The notes: generated by a model from the letters alone, not told the origin. A DNA stretch of 64,000 bases from Leishmania donovani (GCF_000227135.1 NC_018245.1:62001-126000), one strand, 5' to 3'; positions 1 to 11,878 are shown, counted from the first letter of the stretch. Translations and numbers: made by a program.

Positions 1-708
1 GAGGAAGCGTGAAAGATAGGACAAGAATGAGAGAGATTAAACTGCAGACGTTGTACTCCACAGCAATGCATGCACAAATACCGAAGCGACGCACAGGGAC
101 GAAGGAAATGTAGAAAGAAAAGAAAAAAACGGGGAGACACTCGAAACAGTGAGTGCCATGGAAAGAAAAGAGTTGTGGAGACCCCCCCCCCCGCGAGAAA
201 CGAAAGAAAAAAGCAGAAGTGAAGTGTTGTAAAATGTGACAGCAGGTTAGAATAGCGCACTCACACACAGACACAGATAGAGACCGACAGAGAGGGAGAG
301 GGAGGAGAAAACAATATAGCGAGAGAAACAAGCGAATAAGAGCGCACGAGCAGAGCACACCAACTTCTCAACAAGATACAGCGGGTCACACGTCAGGGAG
401 AGAGTGAGAGGTGATATCTGTCAAGACCACTCAAGAAACAAAGTAGCAAGAGAGAAGGTAGAGGTGATGAGAAAACAGGATATATATATATATATCAGCG
501 ATAGATGGAGAGGGAACACACAGACACGGGAAGAAAAAAAAGAAAATAAACACGGCGCGGAGACTACCAGATACGAATGAATGATAATGATGTGTGATGC
601 CACGAAGCCGCAGTAGCCAAAGGAAAGGGGAAAAACTGGGGAAAACAAATAGGAAGATACCGTCAGCAGAAAAAATGCAAAACAAAAAAACACGAAAGCA
701 CAGAAAAC
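1..708. other. Gene-free purine-rich DNA
   Basis: No reading frame here resembles a protein. The plus strand is A/G-rich (pyrimidine-rich in the minus-strand transcript sense) with A-runs and G/C-runs and a short (TA)n tract at 481-495. It is probably intergenic or untranslated sequence downstream of RBP-A. Confidence 0.6.
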
Positions 709-1399
709 CAACAGCTGTTTTTTTTTTTTTTTTGGGTGTGAGAAAGGGGAGGAGGAGAGAGGGAAGGGGGAAAAGGAAAGAAAAAGAAGGGCGATGTGTA
801 CTTGTTTTCGGTTTTGGTTATCGGCGTTTTTCCCCTTGTGTGTCTGTTTTCTTTTTTCTTTTTTGCTTCGTAAAGGAAGAAAAACGACAGGCAGAGGGGA
901 GAGAGAAAGGATGATACAAATATGTGAAAGAGGGGAAGCGAAGGATGAATGATTTTGGGTATACGTTTTTACGACTACAAAAAAAAAGGTGCACAAGAAC
1001 GCACNNNNNNNNNNNNNNNNNNNNNNNNNNNNNNNNNNNNNNNNNNNNNNNNNNNNNNNNNNNNNNNNNNNNNNNNNNNNNNNNNNNNNNNNNNNNNNNN
1101 NNNCAACAGCTGTTTTTTTTTTTTTTTTGGGTGTGAGAAAGGGGAGGAGGAGAGAGGGAAGGGGGAAAAGGAAAGAAAAAGAAGGGCGATGTGTACTTGT
1201 TTTCGGTTTTGGTTATCGGCGTTTTTCCCCTTGTGTGTCTGTTTTCTTTTTTCTTTTTTGCTTCGTAAAGGAAGAAAAACGACAGGCAGAGGGGAGAGAG
1301 AAAGGATGATACAAATATGTGAAAGAGGGGAAGCGAAGGATGAATGATTTTGGGTATACGTTTTTACGACTACAAAAAAAAAGGTGCACAAGAACGCAC
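709..1399. repeat. False tandem duplication around a 99-N gap
   Basis: Bases 709-1004 and 1104-1399 are two 296-base copies that agree throughout, including a 16-T run. They are separated only by 99 N (1005-1103). The left copy ends exactly where the N begin and the right copy starts exactly where they end, as expected for two overlapping contig ends that were scaffolded without merging. Reading frames crossing the gap are artefacts. Confidence 0.93.
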
Positions 1400-3799
1400 A
1401 GAGCCACGGCGAAAAAAAAAAGAAGCGAAGGTGTGACGAAGGTCTAAGGGAGTAAAAGAGAACGAGCCCTCACAACAGAAGAACGCGCACCAGGGAGGGG
1501 AAGGGAAGCGAAGGAGAGAAAAAAAGAACTGAAGAAAATGTACAAGCAAGCAAAAAAAAAAAGAAAATAGCCAAAGTGGAAGAGAAGGAAAAAAAAGATA
1601 AACGTGAAGGAACACCGGAGAAGAGGCGGCGTGTAACAAATGCCGATCAGAGAGGTCAAGGAAGTGTGGGTCGGAATGGCGGAGATAGAGAGAGAGGAGG
1701 GACAAGGGGGACGAGGGCAGGGGAGAGACAGAAAACAAGAAGAAAACAGAAAACAAAATGAGAAGAGTTTGAAAGCAGGTTTTAAAAAGAAAAAGACGCT
1801 GTTTGGAAAAGAGCGAGAGAGTGAGGAGAGAAAAACGCACAAATAATACGTGTTACGGGAGAAGCCGCGAGAGAGAACAGAGGTTATCGATCGTCAGTTC
1901 GATGTCTTTCGCTGTTCGTCCTCCGCTCTCTGTTATGAGGAGTTGAACTCGTTGTGCTCCTTCTCACCGGTTGAGAAGGTCGTATCCGTTTCCTCCTGAG
2001 TTTGCCTTCTTCCTCAGGTCTTTTTGTTTGGTTGGTTCGTCTCTCCTCCTGCGTCCGCTGATTTATTTCCCGTTCGTCCACTGTTCAATTCTTTGTGTTT
2101 TCCGTTATTCGCTCTGCTGAGCCGACGTTCCCTCGTCCGATGTCGTCGTCGCCCCTGTTTAAGCCTTGGCTGTAAATTGCTCTTTGCTATGCGTCCTTGC
2201 GAGCGTCGAAGGCGCGGAGGATCGAGGAGGCACACAAGATAGCAACGGCGGGCCGACGAAGCGAGCTGTGGACTGTTGTGTGCCACTGGAACACGACGAG
2301 ACACGACGACGTCTGGGCAGAGCCGGTAAGGAGAAGGACAGCGGAAGGCTGAGAGAGAGAATCACCGAAGAGAAGCAAAAAGCATCAACGCACTCGCTGA
2401 CACCGGAACGGGGAAAGAAGCAGTGAAAGAGAGAAAGACAGCTGAGAAGGAAAGTACTGAATGGAAGGAGGGAATGAATGAAGGAGATAGAGAAGGGCCG
2501 AGTTGCTTGCAGATGCTATCTTTTGGGGGGCGTACATGTATGGGAGATGAGGAGTGGCGTGACCGTCCAAATGAAAGCCGCCACACGCACCCAAGAATAG
2601 AGCGCAAAAGAGTTGAGCGTTAACACACGCAAGACGAGAGAAAGAGGAGGAGGCGGAGGTGAAGATGTCTGTCCGTATGCGTGAGCGAATAGAAAGCGAT
2701 CTCGCTGCAGATGGAGCGCATAGCTCGATGAGAGTTGGGTGCCTCACGCTCATGCCTGATTCGGTTTTCGCTTGCGCCCCTCGTCATCAAGGGGAATAAG
2801 GCACAAATGAGCCTGTGACGCAGCACAGACGTGCTGTCGAGCCGATAGACACGTACGCGATTCGGGTGGACATAGATGCTCGACAAGTCACAGGCGGCGT
2901 GAACAGTGCTGCTGCTCGAAACTGTATGCTTGCAAAGTGGGCTCTCTGCGTGAGTTTTCAGCTTCGCATTCTCACGATTTTGCGCCACGTGATGTCACGC
3001 TTGTGGGCATCCGAACGAATATAACGAAAAGAAAGTGGTGGGCACGCACCTGCACGCGACATCAAACGTACTGCAAGGAAACAGACACGCGCACAAGTGC
3101 AGCGGTTCCACAAAGATCACATGTCACTCGAGCCGCTGCTGCTGAAACTCTTTCTCTTCCTGCTTGGAGAAAGTCGACGCGGGGGGGGGGGCGAGATGAA
3201 GGAGGCAGAGCAGATCGCTTTCTCGCTGCCGGTAAAGCAGCGCTCTCTCCCGCCCAAAACTGTCGGCCGCATGCAGCCCTCTACGGTGATGCAGACAGCG
3301 ACATGGATGCGTGAGATGAAAGAGTGCAGCGGAGATGTCAGGGTGGGGCACATACACGTAAAACAAATGGCAGAAACTCCACCGCACCTTTGGAGAAAAA
3401 GGTATGGAGACGCTAGCAGCCACGAACGAGGGGCCACAGAGAAGCGCCGCACTGCTGTGGCAAACCGTCGAGCACACAGATATCGAAGCAGTGAGCACTG
3501 TCTCAGAGCGGGACCGCTCAGGAGCCGTGGCGAAACAAAAAGAAGAACAAAGAAAAGGGCAAAAACAAAGGGGCGAAACAGCGTGGCAGCTGTGCACGCC
3601 GAGGCTCGTCGCTCTCGGCACACATAGCGCGCACGCAAGCCCGCACAAAACTGCTCGCGCAGAGCTGCATCCGCGTGCACAAAAACATACGCGCACGCAT
3701 AACAGAGAACAGCTCAGAGAGCGGGAGCAGGAAAGAAACGATAGACAGGCGCGAAAAAAAAAAAAGAGGGGCAGAGGGAGAGGTGAGGGAGGGTACAAA
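1400..3799. other. Gene-free stretch, mixed composition
   Basis: Purine-rich on the plus strand, with a pyrimidine-rich island around 2000-2200 and a less biased, more GC-rich part at about 2700-3700. Open frames on both strands are low-complexity (Ser/Leu/Phe or Lys/Arg/Glu) or composition-driven. No domain was recognised. Confidence 0.55.
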
Positions 3800-4654
3800 A
3801 TTTTAGTGACGTGCAAAGTGAGGAGGGAGAGGGCGAGAAGAGTGAGAGACGCGCACGCGCACAGAGCAAAAAAAAAAAGAGAGAGGGAGGGGAAGAGCAA
3901 CACAAGGACATCCTGGTAACGATGCAATGATGAAAGAGAACTCACACGCGGATATGTATTTGACAAGTAGAGAGGAAAGATAACAATAAGAGAAGACGGC
4001 AGTGCCCTTTCTTTTGTAGTTCTTCAAAAGGTTCCATTCGACCACAAGCAGGTCCACAGATTGACGCATACAACACTAGTTCATCTGCCTCTGCTCTAAT
4101 AGAGCCATGCCGCGGCACCGGATCAACCAACACTGTTTGGCTTCGGTCAGCCCACTGCAATTCTACTGCGCACAGCGNNNNNNNNNNNNNNNNNNNNNNN
4201 NNNNNNNNNNNNNNNNNNNNNNNNNNNNNNNNNNNNNNNNNNNNNNNNNNNNNNNNNNNNNNNNNNNNNNNNNNNNATTTTAGTGACGTGCAAAGTGAGG
4301 AGGGAGAGGGCGAGAAGAGTGAGAGACGCGCACGCGCACAGAGCAAAAAAAAAAAGAGAGAGGGAGGGGAAGAGCAACACAAGGACATCCTGGTAACGAT
4401 GCAATGATGAAAGAGAACTCACACGCGGATATGTATTTGACAAGTAGAGAGGAAAGATAACAATAAGAGAAGACGGCAGTGCCCTTTCTTTTGTAGTTCT
4501 TCAAAAGGTTCCATTCGACCACAAGCAGGTCCACAGATTGACGCATACAACACTAGTTCATCTGCCTCTGCTCTAATAGAGCCATGCCGCGGCACCGGAT
4601 CAACCAACACTGTTTGGCTTCGGTCAGCCCACTGCAATTCTACTGCGCACAGCG
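3800..4654. repeat. False tandem duplication around a 99-N gap
   Basis: Bases 3800-4177 and 4277-4654 are matching 378-base copies, separated by 99 N (4178-4276). The copy ends coincide exactly with the N edges. This is an unmerged contig overlap, not a biological repeat. Confidence 0.93.
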
Positions 4655-4950
4655 CACGCGGGGTGCACGATTGCTCTCGGCATCGCCGCAACGTAGCGAA
4701 GGCGTAAAAGGAATGTTTCGCTAAAAGGTAGGCGCATCCTCATATTTGTCGAATTGCCCACACGGTGTTTAGTGAGCTGGTACAGCCGCGGTCATGACCG
4801 CACGTCTCTTCGGCACAGCGCTAGCCCGGGCCCTCTCCGCCGACGCTAGGAGTCCTCCAGCCGTCTCCGAGGGCCGGCTGCATGCTGCGTGGCTTCCCCG
4901 CAGAGTGGGTGCCAAACCCTGATGCCACGCACTGAGGTGGCCGGCAGCAT
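4650..4950 (+). mobile_element. Possible degenerate SIDER-like remnant
   Basis: A GC-rich patch inside otherwise purine-skewed DNA. Near its right end (about 4915-4945) it carries a stretch resembling the distal end of the three good SIDER-like copies: a CCCTGATGCCACGC core followed by GAGGTG, against CCCTGAGATGCCACGC and GAGGTG in the good copies, in the same orientation as copies 1 and 2. The rest aligns only loosely by eye. Part of it (from 4764) is repeated by the assembly artefact at 5147-5430. It could equally be an unrelated GC-rich patch. Confidence 0.35.
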
Positions 4951-5430
4951 CGATGAAATGGGGAGGAGAAGAAGGGAAGCAAGAAACAAAGACACAGAAC
5001 CGAAAAGCACAGAGATTTGCGCAGGCCAATGCATACAGCCCTGGGCGNNNNNNNNNNNNNNNNNNNNNNNNNNNNNNNNNNNNNNNNNNNNNNNNNNNNN
5101 NNNNNNNNNNNNNNNNNNNNNNNNNNNNNNNNNNNNNNNNNNNNNNGGTGTTTAGTGAGCTGGTACAGCCGCGGTCATGACCGCACGTCTCTTCGGCACA
5201 GCGCTAGCCCGGGCCCTCTCCGCCGACGCTAGGAGTCCTCCAGCCGTCTCCGAGGGCCGGCTGCATGCTGCGTGGCTTCCCCGCAGAGTGGGTGCCAAAC
5301 CCTGATGCCACGCACTGAGGTGGCCGGCAGCATCGATGAAATGGGGAGGAGAAGAAGGGAAGCAAGAAACAAAGACACAGAACCGAAAAGCACAGAGATT
5401 TGCGCAGGCCAATGCATACAGCCCTGGGCG
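4764..5430. repeat. False tandem duplication around a 99-N gap
   Basis: Bases 4764-5047 and 5147-5430 are matching 284-base copies separated by 99 N (5048-5146), with copy ends exactly at the N edges. Interpreted as an unmerged contig overlap. Confidence 0.93.
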
Positions 5431-8400
5431 CACACGCGCACACGCACTCTTTCGTGTATAAACCAAGAGCGCTGCATGAGTGATAAGCCCCCACTCGACA
5501 AAAAAAAAGAGTCTCTTAGATGTCCCTTTCCACCCAAACACGCAGAAAAAAAAGGCGGTAAAAGGGAGCGATAAAGCGCTGCCTGTGGACAGCTGTATTA
5601 CGCTCACGTTTTCGTGCGCGTGCCCGCTTCTCTTCCTTTGTCGGGGTCCGTACTGCTCTTCACGAGTGTTGGTCCCTTATCAGAGGAGAGGAGCGAGAGG
5701 GAGAGAGAGACAACATGAAAGTACAGCAGCCATAAAATCAAAGAATCGGAAGAGCATACATGGCAACGGGAAGCAGAGAACGAGTATGAAGGCGGCTTAA
5801 TATGGAGGTTAAAAATGAAGCCAACGCAAAGCAAGCGGAGAGCCAATCATCGAGCACGCAAGAGGACGATACAGGATTGAGCGAGCATAACAACTGAAAA
5901 AAAAAGCAAAAAGGGGGCGGTGAGCGATTCAAATAAAGTACAAATAGCAAAAAAAAAAAAAGAAAGACATGCCACATTTTCCTATTCAACATTTTTCGCG
6001 TTTGCGTGCGAGGACACGTGGGGTTGGTGTGCCGAAGCACACCCACAGCTGAGGGAGTGCGCGTGCTCAACAGGAAGAAACGATCGCAGCAGCAGACATC
6101 TTTATTGATACATGTCACGAGCCGCCCGCTTCCCATCACCACCACCACCTTCAATCCATCTCCTCATGCACAGCGCGCAGTCTCCCTTTCCGGTTCTGCA
6201 CCTACGCCGCGCCCCTCCCTTACAGGCATCACAATGCCAGCCTGAATGTGACTGGAGAATACGCAAAAAAAAAGAGCAAAGGAAAGGAGAAGCGAAGAAA
6301 GCATCGTTGGACGCGTGTGCGTTTTCCTCAAACTTCAAGGGCATATGAGAAGGAGACCCCTGCAAGTGCGGCGGTGGCGGTGGCGGGGGGGGGTGCAAAA
6401 ATGGGGCGGGATGGAGGGAGGAAGGTAAGGAAGCAAAGTGGTGTGCACACAACGCGTCAATCCCCATCCCCGTAAGGCGCCGACGCATAAGCAGGCAGAG
6501 CAACCTGCGGAGCACGATCTGTGAAACCAACCCACAAAAAAAAAAGAAACGCGTGGCGACTCTCACGAAGCATTTATACGTAGAGGAGAGCAGCCAGTAG
6601 GTGAGGGGGTGCCGCAAGCACGCGAAGGCGGCACAAAGAGAGAAAAAGGAAGAAGAAAAAAAAAACAGGGCTCAACACAGTGCGGAAACGATAAACCACC
6701 TAAGGAGAACGCGAAACAAGGGTGGCGCTCCACAAGAACTGGGAAAGGCAGAGAAACGGTGGAGTGCATGCAGCGCAGGGGCCACAAACACGGAGATACG
6801 AAGAAGACAAGCTCCAATGGGGAAGGAAAAGAGTGAACAAAGGCCGATGCAGTTCACAGCGAAATGGCGAAGAAGGCGGAGGCACAGAGAGCGACAGAGG
6901 GGAAGGCGCGAAGGAACAAAAAAAAATAGAAAACAGAAAGAAACCCAACGAAAACGACGGAAGCGTAAGCAAGAAGAAAATAGTCTTATTGGCACCAACG
7001 AGAGGCGTATAACGAAAGCATGCTTCTTGCTTCCCTGAACGCGTGGCTGATCAGAGGCAGGTGTCGACATCATGGAACAAGCAAGCAAGCAAAACAGAGA
7101 AAGGACGAGAGAGAGACAGAAACGGGGCAGAGGAGTACACAAGATGGGGTGGGGTGGAGGGTGGGTGCTCGGCAACTGGGAAAACAGGAATAATAGTAAA
7201 AAAAGGAAGCGGTGAGCGAAAAGAAGAAGGCACAGAAAGGTATGAAGAGTTGAAAGCACACTAGACGAGCCAAGAGAGTTGAAATACAAGAAGGGAGGAG
7301 CGGCACCACCACCGCGAAGAAGGAAGTCATGACATCACACCGAGGCGGCTTTAACAGAACCCTATGAAGTAGCGCATGTGTGTATCGGTGAGGGTGCAGG
7401 TGGGAGAGCGGGCCTCCCATGACTGTGCTACCTGTGTCTTTCCATTGAGCCTTCTAAAATGCAGCTGTTCGTCGCTTCACCGGAGGAGCTGCAAGACTCG
7501 CCCAGCAGAGCGCGGAGGGAAGCGCCAAAGTACGAAGGCGCAAGCCCAGAAAGGCCGCGGCACAGAGTGCGAGAAAACGAAAGCGCACCGTGCAAAAAAC
7601 GCACGCAGAGCAAAAGTGCGGAGTGGTGAGCGGTGACGGCAACGAGCGGCACAGAAGAAGAACGCATTGCACGTAGAGTCTGAAGTGTCCCCACTCGCAC
7701 ACGGTCGGCCAAGCACGAGGAGACAACGATTTGTCGCCACGCCAAAAAAAAAAACACACAAGGCAGAACACTAAGACGATGAGTGCCCATCAATCGCCGC
7801 ATCTCTCCACCGCACTCAGCTCTGCTAGCGGCCTCGACACGAGCAAGCCCCCCTCCCACCACTACCAACACCGCCAAAAAAAAAAAAGAGGTTTGAATAG
7901 TCGAAATAAAATGCCGAGGAAGAAAAAAAGATGCGCGCATACAGGCACACACAAAAAATATCCCCAAAAGGAAAGAAAACGGCTGAAAAAAAACGAAGAA
8001 GCAGTGGCCAATACAGACGGCGGAGAAGCAATAAAGAGAGAAAAAAAGGGCAAACATGTAAAACAGGTCACACGCGCACGCGGCGTTAGGGCCCGTCAAG
8101 GAGGCCGATGAAGACGGATACACCCACAACGGCGCGTGGAGGCGGTGAAAGACAGAGACACATCGGACGCATCATAAGCCGAAAGAGAAAACAAAAAAAA
8201 AAGGAAAGACCCAGCCAATGCGGCACTGCACTGATGCCCCGAAAGAAAAGGAGAAAGGAAAGAGCCGAAGAGCGCTCGGCACATACACGTCGAACGGCCG
8301 ATATGCACTCACAACAAAGTAGAAGCTGATCCGTTGATCAACGTGAAGGCCTCTCCATCTGCTGCGAAACCTTCTTTCTCTTGCCTGCTCGTTGGTATGC

Positions 8401-9597
8401 GCGAGCGAATGTGCAACATTGATTTCAGCACTGATAAAAAAAAAGATACGAATACCCGGATGCTCCGCAACACGCTTGCCGCGAAGAAAGAAATCCAGAG
8501 GCAACCTGATGAACGGGAAACGATAAAAAAGAAACTGCGAGGAAAGAGGTGAGCAGGCGCACGCACATACAGTGCTCCGCACACGCTTTTCGGCGCACAG
8601 GCAAGCGGCCAAACACTCTCTCCGTCGACCTCGCTCATCTCTTCCATTATGAAAACAAGAAGTGCTCTCCTTTCAGGTTAAATCTCTTTTTTTGATGGCG
8701 AAAGAACCCTGTGTATTACTCAACTTCCACAAAACATAGCCGAGTTGATTCTTATCTTACGTTTTTCTTCGTGTCGTCGCAGATGCTGTGCCGCTCATGA
8801 GTTTCTTCGTCGCTAAATGTGTATATATCCCTCTATCATCGGGGCAAGCACAGTTGTCGGGAAGCGGGGACTCCCATCAAGAGCAAGCAAAAACGGAAAA
8901 GTCCCAGCAATACCATCGCAGGTGCTCACTACAACGGCACACGCATAGAGAGAAGATCAGGCGAGGAAGGAGAAAAGTGCGACTTTAACACGGAAACAAA
9001 ACGTCGAAATGTGAACGAATAAGGCAGCCACACACACACACACACACACAAAAACATGCGATAGGAAAGACTCAAAGTAGAAAAAAAAAGAACGAGTAGC
9101 AGACGCCCTCAGTGAGGGGAGTTGGCTAGAACACAACTCAGTCGGTGCAGATGAGGGAGCTAAAGAAGGCAAATCCGTATCATCACACACACCAACCCGC
9201 ACATACACCGAACACCCGCTCGAGCTCTCTTGGATGATCGCTTTCCTTATTTCAAGGACAAAAACATGCACCTCCCCTCCCGTGAGGTACCCGACACTAC
9301 GCATCTCTACGCCTTTGCGCGCGGCGTAGACTTTTCTTGAGAGCACTGCGACAAAAACATGCACAAATCTCCCGACCAGAGGTCCTTTTCGTCCCGCTTC
9401 TTGCCTCATTCCTCCGTCGCGCTGTGCTAGGCAAGAGGACTGTCTACACGAAAAGACTCAGTTCGATTCGCGGCACGCCTTTTCACTGCCGCCGGTGACA
9501 GTCTTCATCGAAATACACGCACAATTGGTACACTTTTTCTTCTCGCCGCGCCCATTCTCTGCCAAAGAACGTGGGCCAACCTCCACTCTACTCCCGC
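5431..9597. other. Gene-free purine-skewed DNA
   Basis: About 4.2 kb with many A-runs of 8-12 bases on the plus strand, a (CA)11 microsatellite at 9029-9050 and a less biased part around 8560-8850. None of the open frames on either strand looks like a conserved protein. Their translations are rich in Lys/Arg/Gly on one strand and Phe/Leu/Ser/Cys on the other, as expected from compositional bias. Confidence 0.55.
9029..9050. repeat. (CA)n microsatellite
   Basis: Uninterrupted CA dinucleotide run of about 11 units. Similar GT/CA runs occur throughout the gene-free stretches. Confidence 0.9.
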
Positions 9598-10224
9598 CCA
9601 CCCAGGGCTCGCCACAGGCCTCCACCACCGCGTGTGGGGCGAAGCAGCGCTTCACACGCGCGCTACAAAAATGCCAACACAGTCATTTCAGAACGGCCTG
9701 CGCCTCAAACTCCGCCCACCGCCCCGCGCTGCGCAGGTCGCCTCACAGCCGCTTCCCTCACCAGTGGGCCGTGTGAGGGCCCGGGGCGAGACAGTCGTTC
9801 AAGTGCCGTGGGCACCCTTGCCCATCACGTGGATGGGCACAGACCTGTTCACAGTCGCAGGNNNNNNNNNNNNNNNNNNNNNNNNNNNNNNNNNNNNNNN
9901 NNNNNNNNNNNNNNNNNNNNNNNNNNNNNNNNNNNNNNNNNNNNNNNNNNNNNNNNNNNNCCACCCAGGGCTCGCCACAGGCCTCCACCACCGCGTGTGG
10001 GGCGAAGCAGCGCTTCACACGCGCGCTACAAAAATGCCAACACAGTCATTTCAGAACGGCCTGCGCCTCAAACTCCGCCCACCGCCCCGCGCTGCGCAGG
10101 TCGCCTCACAGCCGCTTCCCTCACCAGTGGGCCGTGTGAGGGCCCGGGGCGAGACAGTCGTTCAAGTGCCGTGGGCACCCTTGCCCATCACGTGGATGGG
10201 CACAGACCTGTTCACAGTCGCAGG
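9598..10224. repeat. False tandem duplication around a 99-N gap, inside a SIDER-like element
   Basis: Bases 9598-9861 and 9961-10224 are matching 264-base copies separated by 99 N (9862-9960). Again the copy ends coincide with the N edges. The overlap lies inside a dispersed repeat (see 9961-10451), which explains why the assembler broke here. The long plus-strand frames across this region are repeat plus artefact. Confidence 0.93.
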
Positions 10225-10451
10225 TCGCCCCGACGCCACGCCGTCCAGGGCACGGCCGCCCACATCTGCAGGGATGCATCGCACTCGCCTCCCCCCTACG
10301 TCGTAGGCACCTGGCCCGGTCACCACCTCAAGTGGTTCGGCATTTGGCAGGGATATAGGAGGGCTGCTTTGGCCTCCTCCACCCACACAGAGGGTGCGGG
10401 GCCGCTGGGCCCTGAGATGCCACGCGCGGAGGTGTGTCTCCCTCGCCGTCA
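9961..10451 (+). mobile_element. SIDER-like retroposon, copy 1
   Basis: GC-rich element of about 0.48-0.5 kb. It matches 36944-37445 (same orientation) and 56423-56920 (reverse) along nearly its whole length with scattered single-base differences. Shared landmarks include GGCCTCCACCACCGCGTGTG near one end and GCAGGGATATAGGAGGGCTG towards the other. No coding capacity. Size, GC content, dispersal and position in probable 3'UTR fit the SIDER2 family of Leishmania (short, degenerate, non-autonomous retroposons related to ingi/L1Tc). It starts only about 150 bases downstream of the RBP-A stop codon, so it probably sits in that mRNA's 3'UTR. Strand is relative to copy 2 and arbitrary. Assignment to SIDER2 rather than another Leishmania repeat is from memory. 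Confidence 0.72.
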
Positions 10452-10597
10452 GTGAACACGACCGAGTTGCCGGCGACAACGGCCAACACGTGGAGGCGGA
10501 GTGGACTAAACTGGAGATGAGCGTCCAGTACGGGCCATGTAGACAGAAGTGATTACGCAGAGGCGCATTGGGGAGAGGAGTCACAGAATAAGCTCGC

Positions 10598-11643
10598 TCA
10601 CGAGTGACGTTTAAAGGTCCGGGAAGAAGGGCGATGACGTATCGTGACGGTAATCCCGCTATCCAGCGCGTGTATCGTAGTCGGCCCCACAAACGTCTCA
10701 CAAGTGCACCTGGGAGCAGCCTCGAAGCCAGATCGTTGCGCAGCTACACGCTGCGTGTTCGGCAAACACCGCATCTCTGCCAAATTGAGCGTACACTGGG
10801 AGTGGCTCGTGCGACTCGTCAATGTGGTGCCAACTCTGCACGGCATCTCCATCACACGCTGTGTGTCTGCACCGGCGCAGTCGACGGCATCCATTTCGCT
10901 GGCACAGCGCCCAAGCACCGGGGACGCGGGGTCTTCGGAACGAGACTTCACCGCCTTCACGCAGGTGCCGCTCTGTGACCGTTCTGAACCGCCGTACCGC
11001 CACGAATGCGGTATGTGCGCGATCCGCGGTGTCCGCGTCTTCTGCGTGTAGTCCTCTGANNNNNNNNNNNNNNNNNNNNNNNNNNNNNNNNNNNNNNNNN
11101 NNNNNNNNNNNNNNNNNNNNNNNNNNNNNNNNNNNNNNNNNNNNNNNNNNNNNNNNNNNNNNNNNNNNNNNNNNNNNNNNNNNNNNNNNNNNNNNNNNNN
11201 NNNNNNNNNNNNNNNNNNNNNNNNNNNNNNNNNNNNNNNNNNNNNNNNNNNNNNNNNNNNNNNNNNNNNNNNGCGACCTCCAGCGGCACGTTGCGCAGGA
11301 ACAGCTTGTTCATCTTCAGCCGCTCCTGCCCAGCTGGTGTGTCGTCGTGCTGCTGCTTCGCCCACTGCACAGACACCGTCTTGCCCAGCAGCGGCATGCC
11401 GTGGGCGTCACGCATCGCGCGCAGCGCCTCCTCGTGCTCCTCGTAGCGCACAAACGCCGTTCCAAGGCTCTGGCCACTGTAGATGTCGCGCATCACCATC
11501 GACGAGGTGATCTTGCCGAAGGCGGAGAAGATCTCGCGCAGACGGTTGTCGTCCACCTCGCGCGGCAGGTAGCGGACGAAGAGGTTCGTGCTGCTCGGCG
11601 TGAAGCTGGAACTCTTGTACTGATGTTGAGAATTCTTAGTCAT
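10598..11643 (-). CDS. Two-RRM RNA-binding protein (RBP-A), interrupted by an assembly gap
   Basis: Start chosen at the Met (11643) immediately before the first RRM, matching the start of paralogue RBP-B. The first 123 codons give RRM1 at residues about 18-95 (RNP2 NLFVRYL, RNP1-like GTAFVRY), a linker nearly identical to that of RBP-B, and the first strand of RRM2 (KLFLRNVP). Ns at 11060-11272 remove the rest of RRM2. Beyond the gap the frame beginning SEDY matches RBP-B residues 201-204, and a non-conserved tail of about 150 residues runs to TGA at 10598. The two sides are in different frames because the N-run (213) is not the true length; RBP-B predicts 214 missing bases, giving 348 residues. 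Family role: post-transcriptional control of mRNA stability or translation. The target is unknown. The tail is less certain than the RRMs. Confidence 0.82.
11060..11272. other. 213-N assembly gap inside RBP-A
   Basis: Unlike the 99-N gaps, this one is not bounded by a duplicated sequence and its length is not a round default, so it looks like a size-estimated gap. It removes most of RRM2. Reading frames on its two sides differ by one base. Confidence 0.9.
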
Positions 11644-11878
11644 CTTTCTCCCGTGTCGAGGACGAAAGGGTAGTTTTAGGGGCGCTGTTGTGTGCAAAAT
11701 GGGGAAGCGGGGACGCTGATCGGGCCCCGATGTATGCGAGGTGTTCCGGTCTGGGTGTGAGTGAGTGGCGCGACGCAGATAGCGTGGCAGAAAGCTCTGG
11801 ACACGTTTCTGCTGTTGTTGTCCTTGTTTTTCTTTGTTGTTTTTTGTGTGTTTTAGCGCGCGTGAGAAAGAAAGATCG

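Noticed and set aside
1..5430. Possible subtelomeric tandem repeat array at the left edge
   Set aside because: The apparent tandem repeats are contig-overlap artefacts at 99-N gaps, and I saw no telomeric hexamer arrays.
9571..10455. 294-codon plus-strand open frame
   Set aside because: It consists of the SIDER-like element, the 99-N gap and the falsely duplicated overlap. The same frame recurs wherever the repeat occurs, and it lies on the strand opposite to all genes.
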